Virus record (IMG/VR): IMGVR_UViG_3300024520_000141
Span: 1 to 44,528 of that record
Direction: 5' to 3' (one strand)
Length of the DNA stretch: 44,528 nt
DNA from: a virus
Shown here one piece after another: positions 38,775 to 44,528 of the stretch. Position numbers and translations under genes: made by a program. The notes under the pieces were generated by a model. It was not told where the DNA came from and did no database searches. It saw nothing but the letters and a program-made list of their open reading frames with translations. Numbering within the stretch: position 1 is the first letter of the stretch; the number at the start of each line of letters is the position of its first letter.

Positions 38775-38999
38775 GTGGCCAGCAACCCCGACAAGGCTCC
38801 CGTGGCAAGCCTAGCGGCCCTCGTTCTGGAGATGGACGGCATACTCAGAAACGGCATCCACGGGCCGCAGGACCGAAGCAGGGCGGCCAGGGTGATGGCG
38901 GAAGCGCTTGATTACCTGGCCCGCCAGAGAACAGAGTCGAACGAAAAATCCGCCGGCGGCGAGAAATCCGACGCGCGAGCCAACCCCGTTTTTTTTTAA
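38775..38999 (+). CDS. Last rightward gene, small hypothetical protein (74 aa)
   Basis: GTG start (MASNPDKAPVASLAALVLEM). Helical with basic end; the stop is formed within a run of nine T residues followed by AAAA. Overlapping the T-run, transcripts may end near here. Family unknown. Confidence 0.6.
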   Translation: MASNPDKAPVASLAALVLEMDGILRNGIHGPQDRSRAARVMAEALDYLARQRTESNEKSAGGEKSDARANPVFF

Positions 39000-39489
39000 A
39001 ATAGATCGTAGCCTGAAAACAGTCTGGCACTTTTCCAACGACCTATGACCTTTGGCAATTGGCATAGGTAAGTGTCGCTTTTTGCGGCGCGTCGCATTTT
39101 GCTGCGCATCGTTTTGCGGCGCGTCGCGGAATGCTGCGCCGGATTCTCGGCGCATCGGATCGCGGCGCTGTCCGTGCCGCGCCTTCGAGCAGTCGCGCGA
39201 ACCTCGGCGCCGACGGTCGACGCCCGAATTATTTTTCGCCGCGCGATGCTAGGCCAATCGTCGAGGGATGCGGTCCGGATCGGCGTTCGATATCCGGTCG
39301 ATCATGTCGTACCTTCCCCCTGCGTTCCGCATGCGGACCGCTGCCCTGTTTCGAGTGTACCGTGAACCTGTTACTTGCTTCGCGCAGCGCGCGGCGCAGC
39401 GGTCCCGCTGACGCGGTCGGCGCGCTGCGCGTCGCGATGGTGATTTTCTCGGCGCGGCAATTGGCGTTCGGCTCGATGCTGGCGCCGAG
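39000..39489. other. Convergent intergenic region with hairpin and repeats
   Basis: Between the last rightward gene and the end of the leftward genes. It holds an ATAGATCGTAGCC site (39001-39013), a hairpin around 39042-39067 (CTATG-CC/GG-CATAG), two copies of a 16-bp repeat (39080-39127) and GC-rich palindromic sequence. A short leftward frame at 39249-39305 (18 codons) has a strong GGGGGAAGG site but no other support. No convincing gene is seen. Confidence 0.5.
39080..39127 (+). repeat. Two direct copies of 16-bp TTTTGCGGCGCGTCGC
   Basis: Perfect copies at 39080-39095 and 39112-39127, 32 bases apart. A third perfect copy lies in inverted orientation at 44431-44446, beyond the leftward operon. 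The inner part GCGGCGCGTCGC is close to palindromic. Confidence 0.85.
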
Positions 39490-39780
39490 CTACGCTTCCG
39501 TCGGTTGCGCGTCGGTTGTTTCGGGCGCTGGCCTGATTGACGGCGCCGACCGCTCGAGCGCCAGCCGAACGCCAACGGCAACCGCGACAGCGTCGATGGT
39601 CGACGCGCGAACGTCAGCGCCTGAGAGAAACTCGGCGAGCTTGCGACGGTGAAGCCTGGGCTTGCCGCTTGCGTCCAGGCCGGCGCTTGCTGCGATGGAG
39701 TAGAAAGACGCGCCCTCTGCGTTCCGGCGGTTAGCCTCGACGCGCAGTCGATCGGCAATCCCTAGTCGCGTTGGTGGCAT
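39490..39780 (-). CDS. HTH-like putative regulator (96 aa)
   Basis: ATG 39780 with AAGGGGAAATC upstream. The sequence ADRLRVEANRRNAEGASFYS, IAASAGLDASGKPRLHRRKL and STIDAVAVAVGVRLAL resembles a small lambda-repressor-type DNA-binding domain. It has its own promoter-like site and lies beyond the terminator of the leftward operon, so it is expressed separately, as expected for a regulator. It could bind the ATAGATCGTAG sites or the ACGGTCC repeats in its own leader at 39801-39818. Confidence 0.65.
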   Translation of the reverse strand: MPPTRLGIADRLRVEANRRNAEGASFYSIAASAGLDASGKPRLHRRKLAEFLSGADVRASTIDAVAVAVGVRLALERSAPSIRPAPETTDAQPTEA

Positions 39781-39857
39781 GATTTCCCCTTCCCTTACAA
39801 ACGGTCCGCATACGGTCCTACGATGGACAGTAACGAATACGGCGCGTTCCCTTCAAC

Positions 39858-39886
39858 CTATAATTTTCGGCGCGAACCGGGCACAA
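39858..39886 (-). promoter_or_regulatory. Leftward promoter of the HTH-like gene
   Basis: Reading leftward: TTGTGC (39886-39881), 17 bases, TTATAG (39863-39858), with TATAGG one base on. Downstream in the leader, ACGGTCC occurs twice (39801-39807 and 39812-39818), possible operators. The perfect TATAAT on the plus strand here has no fitting -35 box. Confidence 0.5.
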
Positions 39887-39976
39887 CGTAACGGCGCGCA
39901 GACGCCTTGACGGCGGCGCCGATATCGACGCAAGGCGTTTGCCAGCCCAGTGTAGTTGGCATTGCAAAGCGAATGG

Positions 39977-40008
39977 GCAAAATAAAAGCGGAGGGACGTT
40001 CCTTCCGC
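39977..40008 (-). terminator. Intrinsic terminator of the leftward operon
   Basis: On the minus strand GCGGAAGGAA (40008-39999), a two-base turn, TCCCTCCGC (39996-39988) and then TTTTATTTT. This is a textbook stem with T-tract directly after the 40027-40272 gene. It isolates the downstream HTH-like gene. Confidence 0.85.
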
Positions 40009-40026
40009 CGTGCGGTTGGCGTTCGG

Positions 40027-40272
40027 CTATTCTTCGATGCTTTGATCGTACCGTTCCGCCCAGTGGTTCGCCTCACTGAACGAATAGAAGGGGCCGACCA
40101 CATTAGGCGGATCGACAAGCTCTGGGCTATTCCCTACATTCCGAAATCGGAACTTGTGGCAAGGGGTGTCGATCGGCTCTTTTGATATGTAGATCGTTTG
40201 CCCTTTTCTGCCGTCGATCGGCCGATAATCGCCGATCGCTACTTCCCAGTGGTGCCAAACCGAATAGCTCAT
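40027..40272 (-). CDS. Hypothetical protein (81 aa)
   Basis: ATG 40272 preceded by AGAGGGGAAGT. Product starts MSYSVWHHWEVAIGDYRPID and has YISKEPIDTPCHKFRFRNVG. Overlaps the upstream gene's frame by 146 bases, unusually long; see the 40127-40483 entry. Family unknown. Confidence 0.65.
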   Translation of the reverse strand: MSYSVWHHWEVAIGDYRPIDGRKGQTIYISKEPIDTPCHKFRFRNVGNSPELVDPPNVVGPFYSFSEANHWAERYDQSIEE

Positions 40273-40483
40273 ACTTCCCCTCTGACGCTGGGCAATCCCG
40301 AAGTACCATATCGATCCAAGCGTACGTACGGTCCGGCGCGATTGCCTTCCCGTACAACGTCGACGCGCGGAAACCGCCGCGCGCGAACCATTCCCGAAGC
40401 GACCACGCGCGTTCCCTTGCCGTTTCATCGTCGTACGTGCGCCATGCGTCGCACATTTCTCGGAGTGTAGCGTTCGGGTCCAT
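40127..40483 (-). CDS. Hypothetical protein, 3' end possibly shifted (118 aa)
   Basis: ATG 40483 with AAGGAGACC upstream. The first 70 residues (MDPNATLREMCDAWRTYDDE, RERAWSLREWFARGGFRAST) look coding; beyond about residue 75 the frame overlaps the next gene and turns Arg-rich. The original stop may have been lost by a small insertion or deletion near 40270. Confidence 0.55.
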   Translation of the reverse strand: MDPNATLREMCDAWRTYDDETARERAWSLREWFARGGFRASTLYGKAIAPDRTYAWIDMVLRDCPASEGKYELFGLAPLGSSDRRLSADRRQKRANDLHIKRADRHPLPQVPISECRE

Positions 40484-40485
40484 GG

Positions 40486-40968
40486 TTAGACGGTCTCCTT
40501 GGCGTAGGTGATTCGGTCCCATCGTGGTTCCGGTTCCGGACCGTTCAAGCGAACGTCGTCGACGAAGTACCATACGTCACGAATCGCGCGGTATATCGCC
40601 ATGTGGGAATCACTGCGCAACTCGTAGCGCCATTCGCAACCGCTGTCGATTGCATCCGCTGGATTGATGGTCGAGCACGGTTCGGAACGGTCGCCATGGC
40701 AATAGCATTGAGGACGCAAGCCGATTCCCTGGACCAAGTCGGACCGGTTGACGTATCCGGGCGTCTTGCTGAAATCGGCGTTGACGATCGATGACCACGT
40801 ATGCGACAGGAGGTATTCCCGCATCCGATCAAGATCTCGCCGAAAGTGTCCCTGGTAGGCGCGGTAGATCGTTCGGCCTAGTCCGCTGGGATATCCATCC
40901 CAATGGTGGTAGACGCCGGTTGTCGTGCCGTTGCTGTCGGTCGATGAAATGTATGCGCGCGTGCTCAT
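40486..40968 (-). CDS. Conserved phage protein, MSTRA family (160 aa)
   Basis: MSTRAYISSTDSNGTTTGVY followed by HHWDGYPSGLGRTIY is the signature of a small protein family found widely in phage genomes, function unknown. Also has CYCHGDRSEPCSTINPADA. Leader AAAAGGGGAAATCA. Part of the leftward operon. Confidence 0.75.
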   Translation of the reverse strand: MSTRAYISSTDSNGTTTGVYHHWDGYPSGLGRTIYRAYQGHFRRDLDRMREYLLSHTWSSIVNADFSKTPGYVNRSDLVQGIGLRPQCYCHGDRSEPCSTINPADAIDSGCEWRYELRSDSHMAIYRAIRDVWYFVDDVRLNGPEPEPRWDRITYAKETV

Positions 40969-41007
40969 TGATTTCCCCTTTTCGTCGGTTGCGTTCGGTT
41001 CAATGCC

Positions 41008-41550
41008 TCAGGTTCCTCGAATCGTTCGCGCGGAGTTGTCCGGACAAACGCAAGTGTCGACGTGAAACGAGTAGCGTTGCTTGCCAGACCGGTAGACGGT
41101 TAGATCCAGTTCGTCGCGGCACAGTCCGTGAAACTCTACTTCGCTGTCGGCGCACTTGCCGTGCGCGGCATCGAGATATCCAGAGGAGTTGCCGGCAATC
41201 CAGTGTAGTTCGATTTCATCGCCAGCGCGGAGAAGCGAAACGATCGTTCGCCAAGGCAAATCGTACGATCCGCCAATCGAGTAGGCGAACGCCGTGACAT
41301 CGGGATAAGAATCGCCATACCGTTCCGTGCCGTTGCGACGGTAGATCGTCAACCGTTCGCGGCAAGGGATGGTACGGCGCCTCGCGGCGCTGGAATCGGT
41401 CCAGGTATCATCGAGCGGCGATTCTAGGTGCGCCTCTAGTTGTGATGCGCCGTCGATCCGTCTGGCGTGAACACTGGTCGCGGCGCGAAGTGCGCGGATA
41501 TCCTCCTTGCTCAGTTCGGTCGAAACGGTATCCGTAGCTTGATCGATCAT
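41008..41550 (-). CDS. Hypothetical protein (180 aa)
   Basis: ATG 41550 preceded by CAAGGGGAAATC. Mixed protein with LSKEDIRALRAATSVHARRI, IGGSYDLPWRTIVSLLRAGD and a C-terminal part (SFHVDTCVCPDNSARTIRG). No family recognised. Leftward operon. Confidence 0.7.
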   Translation of the reverse strand: MIDQATDTVSTELSKEDIRALRAATSVHARRIDGASQLEAHLESPLDDTWTDSSAARRRTIPCRERLTIYRRNGTERYGDSYPDVTAFAYSIGGSYDLPWRTIVSLLRAGDEIELHWIAGNSSGYLDAAHGKCADSEVEFHGLCRDELDLTVYRSGKQRYSFHVDTCVCPDNSARTIRGT

Positions 41551-41630
41551 GATTTCCCCTTGTCGCTGGTATCCCATCGTCAGACCGGCGCGACCAAACG
41601 CCGATGACGCGCCGTTCGGCGCGTTTCGGG

Positions 41631-42992
41631 TTACGCGTTGACGGTTTCCAGTATCAACTCCGTGGCCTGTACCTTGAAATCGGCGCCTTCGCCGAAAACG
41701 CGGTTGCGAAATCGGTTATGCTGTCGGTCGGCATCATCCTTGCCGCGACGCGGTTCCTGATGGTCAACGTATTCGGTAACCGCGTTGAGGGCATGCCAAC
41801 CGGTTGGCATGCCTCCGGACCGTTCGCGCTCCCGTTCTAGGTTGCCCATGATAGATTCGAGCGCTGCCCTGTTGGCACGCGCCTTGCGTTCGGCGCTGGT
41901 TACTCGCTTTCGGGTCGCTTCCGATGCAAGCGACGCTACAATCTCCCGTTCGTCGGCCGACGCTTGCTCGTTTGCGATTGCTTGATCCAGCGTAAATCGC
42001 CCACCGGAATACGGTCGCCATTGCGCAATGGTCGGATCGATCACTTTCGGATCGGTCGGGTAGAGTGCATCGAAATACGCGCTCAATTGTTCGGCCGATA
42101 GGTGGGCGCCGGAAAGCGATCGCAACCGATCGTACATTCGGTCGCTCTCATCGATGACCACGCCTAGCACGCGCCTTGCTTCACGAACGCGAGCCGCGAG
42201 GTTTCCTCGATGCGGAATTCGTAATTTCGCCTTCTGCGCCGACGATATCAGATAGTTCAGCATGTTCGCGCAGACGATCCGACGAGTAATAGGCAAAACC
42301 GACACGCTTCCGCTCCCATCATGTCGGGCGTGAAATAGAGCGTATGAATCGACGCGATCGCCAGCGCCGCCGATATCGGCCGATTTCGCCAACCGGCCGG
42401 CAATCCAAACGCCCTTACCGCCGTCGACACTTCCCGCGCTGTCGATTTCCGCATCGGCGCCCATGGTTTGCGAAACCATGCTGAACAGTTCCCGATTGTC
42501 GAAAGCCTTATAGCCCGGTGAGACGAAGCCGAGAATCTCACGGGAATCGGAACGAATATTGGCCAGTCGACCGGTAGGCAGATGGTTGACCTTCCCGTCG
42601 GCGAGCCGATCGTGCGCCATGCAAGGAATTTGCTCTAAGCCCCAAGCTAAGCCGGACTCTTGATAGGCCGTTTCCACGCTTGCGGCGCCGTCGAGAACAG
42701 CGCCGTCTGTTAGATAGTGGTATCCGGTGGGATCGGAGAGAAACGATTCTACCGTGCCGTCGGCGCGTTTGGTCACGTTCCCCAGTAACCCGCTGTGTGC
42801 CGTTGGCGTCTCGACGTTCAGCAAGTCTTCGCCGAGGTTGCGCGGAGCGTCGAATACTCCAAGCGCCGGCGCAGTCTCTCCTGGTACTGCGAGCGCTGGC
42901 GCCCATTGTTCGGCCGATTCGTGTGTATCGGCGATACGCTGCGCGGTTGCGGTATCGGTCATGTGGCTATCGATGATTGCGTCAAGATTCAT
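41631..42992 (-). CDS. DUF932 / phage-plasmid-like protein (453 aa)
   Basis: Matches the DUF932 family (TIGR03299-like): HYLTDGAVLDGAASVETAY region, LANIRSDSREILGFVSPGYK, FDNRELFSMVSQTMGADAEI, GGKGVWIAGRL, SYALFHARHDGSGSVSVLPI, TRRIVCANMLNYLI and the helical C-terminal domain. Members occur on phages and plasmids; their activity is not established, though they are usually expressed early. Leader GAAGGGGATACCA. Largest gene of the leftward operon. Confidence 0.85.
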   Translation of the reverse strand: MNLDAIIDSHMTDTATAQRIADTHESAEQWAPALAVPGETAPALGVFDAPRNLGEDLLNVETPTAHSGLLGNVTKRADGTVESFLSDPTGYHYLTDGAVLDGAASVETAYQESGLAWGLEQIPCMAHDRLADGKVNHLPTGRLANIRSDSREILGFVSPGYKAFDNRELFSMVSQTMGADAEIDSAGSVDGGKGVWIAGRLAKSADIGGAGDRVDSYALFHARHDGSGSVSVLPITRRIVCANMLNYLISSAQKAKLRIPHRGNLAARVREARRVLGVVIDESDRMYDRLRSLSGAHLSAEQLSAYFDALYPTDPKVIDPTIAQWRPYSGGRFTLDQAIANEQASADEREIVASLASEATRKRVTSAERKARANRAALESIMGNLERERERSGGMPTGWHALNAVTEYVDHQEPRRGKDDADRQHNRFRNRVFGEGADFKVQATELILETVNA

Positions 42993-43033
42993 TGGTATCC
43001 CCTTCGGTCAGATGGTCGGATAGATCGGAACGG

Positions 43034-43282
43034 TTACGCGCCCCAACGGGCCAGTGACTTCGCCCGAATGACGTATGCATTCGTGAGGCGCCGGCGCTGG
43101 CGTCGCGTGGTCGCTTCCTCAACTGCATCGTCGTAGGCGCGGCATAGTTCGCCTAGGTCATCGATCGACCCGAACATAGCCATAGGATCGGCCTGGATGG
43201 TTATATCATCATCGTGAAGCCAGCCTGCGATCTCGCTGTCAATCAGAGCCAAGCCGGTTGCGATGTTGGACATTGCGGACAT
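43034..43282 (-). CDS. Hypothetical protein (82 aa)
   Basis: Leader GAAGGGGAAATC. MSAMSNIATGLALIDSEIAG, acidic middle and an arginine-rich helix (EEATTRRQRRRLTNAYVIRA) that could bind nucleic acid. Upstream of it lie two 20-bp direct repeats (43292-43340). Function unknown. Confidence 0.65.
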   Translation of the reverse strand: MSAMSNIATGLALIDSEIAGWLHDDDITIQADPMAMFGSIDDLGELCRAYDDAVEEATTRRQRRRLTNAYVIRAKSLARWGA

Positions 43283-43291
43283 GATTTCCCC

Positions 43292-43340
43292 TTCGATTCG
43301 ATAGATCGTAGCCAGTCAGATTCGATTCGATAGATCGTAG
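43292..43340. repeat. 20-bp direct repeats containing ATAGATCGTAG
   Basis: TTCGATTCGATAGATCGTAG occurs perfectly at 43292-43311 and 43321-43340. The ATAGATCGTAGCC core recurs at 39001-39013. Likely operator or regulatory sites within the leftward operon. Confidence 0.85.
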
Positions 43341-43346
43341 TATCGA

Positions 43347-43613
43347 TCAGACCATCGCCAGCGCGACAACGAAGGCGACCGCGCCGATCGCGACTAGCGA
43401 GGCGCCGACCCGCGCCGCGCGCCGTTGGCGCCGCGCGAACCACGCGATATCGACGGCGCGACGCGTCGCGAGTTGTAGGCGCCGATTTTCCGCCATCAAT
43501 CGGCCGATCGCCCGTTCGCGGTCGGCGGCGCGGGTTCGTTCGGGTCGAAGCGCGGTCGGCGCCGCGTCCAGAATGAATGATCCAATCGGTTTACGGATAG
43601 TCGCTGTCGTCAT
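43347..43613 (-). CDS. Small membrane protein with basic helix (88 aa)
   Basis: Leader GAAGGGGAAGACG. A basic helical body (RTRAADRERAIGRLMAENRR) leads to a C-terminal membrane segment (VGASLVAIGAVAFVVALAMV), so it is tail-anchored. It might act at the host membrane early in infection; no family known. Confidence 0.65.
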   Translation of the reverse strand: MTTATIRKPIGSFILDAAPTALRPERTRAADRERAIGRLMAENRRLQLATRRAVDIAWFARRQRRAARVGASLVAIGAVAFVVALAMV

Positions 43614-43669
43614 CGTCTTCCCCTTCGGTGAGGGCGCCCCCGTTGTGAGGGCGCCGGTATCGTCCCGTG

Positions 43670-43993
43670 CTAGGATCGGTACGCCTTGACGGCCGCATCT
43701 ACGGTTCGTTCGGCGATCGCATACCAGTCGATGCCCTCGAGTTCCTTGAGGTAGAGCGTCCGCATGGTCGGCGCGAACAGCGCCTCCGCGAAGTCGCCAG
43801 CAAAGGCGCCCTGGTTCGCGGTGGGCGCGTCATCGACGGCCATACGCTTGATAGTCTCGGCGTATTGCAGCGCGGCGCCCTTGGCGCTCCCGTTGTATTG
43901 TCCATCGATCGCGTCAAGCGCGGCGTCTAGGTCAGCGTAGAACCGTTCGGCCATTCGTTCGGCGTGGCCCATGGTGGCGGTTGCGTTGGTCAT
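43670..43993 (-). CDS. Hypothetical helical protein (107 aa)
   Basis: Leader CAAGGGGATCGAGACG. Ala-rich, acidic and helical (YADLDAALDAIDGQYNGSAK, GAFAGDFAEALFAPTMRTLY). Second gene of the leftward operon. No recognised domain. Confidence 0.65.
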   Translation of the reverse strand: MTNATATMGHAERMAERFYADLDAALDAIDGQYNGSAKGAALQYAETIKRMAVDDAPTANQGAFAGDFAEALFAPTMRTLYLKELEGIDWYAIAERTVDAAVKAYRS

Positions 43994-44026
43994 CGTCTCG
44001 ATCCCCTTGCGTTGAGGTTGCTTCGG

Positions 44027-44203
44027 TTACAGCGCGGCAATGGCGTCGTCGAGCGACGCCCTAAGAGCGATCGAATCCCGCGCCCCTTGAATGGCGATCG
44101 CCTCGGTCGCGTACGGCCCGAGCGGGCGGGATCGTTCCGGTATACGCGCCCACCATCCTACTGGGGTAGATACTAGCTCGATCGTAACAGGCTCGTTGGT
44201 CAT
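44027..44203 (-). CDS. First gene of leftward operon, small protein (58 aa)
   Basis: ATG 44203 with AAAGGGGCGACG upstream. MTNEPVTIELVSTPVGWWAR and GPYATEAIAIQGARDSIALR give a short beta-alpha protein. It begins like its neighbour (MTN). Closest gene to the strong leftward promoter, so likely a very early product. Confidence 0.65.
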   Translation of the reverse strand: MTNEPVTIELVSTPVGWWARIPERSRPLGPYATEAIAIQGARDSIALRASLDDAIAAL

Positions 44204-44244
44204 CGTCGCCCCTTTGCGTTGCGTTGCGTTCGTCACACAAACAT

Positions 44245-44273
44245 AGTATGGCATGCGGCACGGACGATGTCAA
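44245..44273 (-). promoter_or_regulatory. Strong leftward sigma70-type promoter
   Basis: Reading leftward: perfect TTGACA at 44273-44268, 17 bases, then CATACT at 44250-44245 (with TACTAT overlapping). Transcription would start near 44238 and enter the 44203 gene. It drives the operon that ends at the terminator 39977-40008. Confidence 0.8.
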
Positions 44274-44400
44274 GTGCGATGCGAGAATAATCTACGAATC
44301 GAGCCGATCGGCAATCGGCCCCCCTTATAGATACCACCCGCATCGATGCCTCGAGTCGGGCAGCGCGTGCCTCGAGACTAGGCCACGCCGCACATCGAGG

Positions 44401-44434
44401 CATGATGCAAAATGCGACATGATGCACTCTGCGA
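44401..44434 (+). repeat. Tandem 17-bp repeats (iteron-like)
   Basis: CATGATGCAAAATGCGA (44401-44417) is followed immediately by CATGATGCACTCTGCGA (44418-44434), differing in two or three bases at the centre. Directly adjoining is the inverted 16-bp repeat. Confidence 0.8.
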
Positions 44435-44446
44435 CGCGCCGCAAAA
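44431..44446 (-). repeat. Inverted third copy of the 16-bp repeat
   Basis: GCGACGCGCCGCAAAA is the exact reverse complement of the 16-mer at 39080-39095 and 39112-39127. With these it brackets the leftward gene block. Confidence 0.85.
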
Positions 44447-44528
44447 GGTGACATGTCTCAGAATGTTACACTTTGCGATGCAAAGGCGGGTCCTGTACAG
44501 AAGTGCGTCCCAGGGGGGGCCAACGAAT

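Larger units (their letters stand above)
44274..44528. other. Repeat-rich control region at the right end
   Basis: No gene seen. Contains a hairpin GCCGAT/ATCGGC near 44302-44318, GCCTCGAG repeats with an inverted partner (about 44344-44405), 17-bp tandem repeats (44401-44434), an inverted copy of the 16-bp repeat (44431-44446) and the perfect palindrome CTTTGC-GAT-GCAAAG (44471-44485). This density of repeats suggests operator sites, a replication origin or a packaging region. Confidence 0.5.

Noticed and set aside
39249-39305. 18-codon leftward frame MIDRISNADPDRIPRRLA with strong GGGGGAAGG
   Set aside because: Too short and without context to call as a gene; noted because the ribosome site is good.
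39859-39864. Perfect TATAAT on the plus strand
   Set aside because: No -35 box at a proper distance and no plus-strand gene downstream; the opposite strand fits a promoter better.
1-44528. Search for integrase, DNA polymerase, endolysin, CRISPR repeats and insertion sequences
   Set aside because: None recognised. Direct repeats found are short and unlike CRISPR spacing; no transposase or recombinase motif was seen.

Overview
The window looks like most or all of the genome of a tailed double-stranded DNA phage with a siphovirus-type architecture. It holds a lambda-like GpA terminase, portal, S49 protease/scaffold, decoration protein, capsid, tail tube, frameshifted tail chaperone and tape measure, and I see no contractile sheath. 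The DNA is GC-rich. No integrase, plasmid genes, rRNA or CRISPR array is visible. The host cannot be read directly. The beta-helix-like fibres, the cysteine-rich tail genes and the lack of a recognisable peptidoglycan hydrolase remind me of phages and prophages of Planctomycetota or other environmental bacteria, but this is only an impression.

Layout: (1) 1-506 is a leader with hairpins and a rightward promoter overlapped by a palindrome. (2) 507-13291 is a rightward cluster of tightly overlapping early genes: SAP protein, zinc ribbon, Cro-like HTH, CsrA, Rad52-type annealing protein, FEN-type exonuclease, HNH nuclease, DUF3102-like protein, SF2 helicase, and many small unknown genes. It is interrupted by a structured RNA with a loop pseudoknot (5299-5400), a back-to-back array of tRNA-like RNAs (8223-8719) and a GT-rich repeat tract (10340-10750). 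(3) 12265-14823 is a set of small membrane proteins followed by a signal-anchored trypsin-like protease, a plausible protease-based lysis module. (4) 14820-20839 holds small virion or unknown genes and fibre-like proteins. (5) 20839-28584 is packaging and head. (6) 28581-38999 is connector, tail tube, frameshifted chaperone, tape measure, tail tip, fibres and cysteine-rich proteins, with one small opposite-strand gene (33310-33522) inserted. (7) 39000-39489 is a convergent intergenic region. (8) 39490-44203 is a leftward operon of accessory or early genes, including a DUF932 protein and an HTH-like protein. It has a strong promoter at 44245-44273 and an intrinsic terminator at 39977-40008. (9) 44274-44528 is repeat-rich regulatory DNA.

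If the two ends of the window join in the phage, the leftward promoter (about 44260) and the rightward promoter (about 365) would diverge from one control region, the usual plan for early gene control. The CsrA homologue, two HTH-type proteins and several RNA hairpins near starts point to heavy post-transcriptional control. The Rad52-type protein, exonuclease, helicase and HNH nuclease form a recombination/replication set. No DNA polymerase is seen, so host polymerase is probably used. Gene boundaries were chosen from start codons, Shine-Dalgarno sites and stop-start overlaps. Functions rest on recognisable motifs only; no database search was possible.
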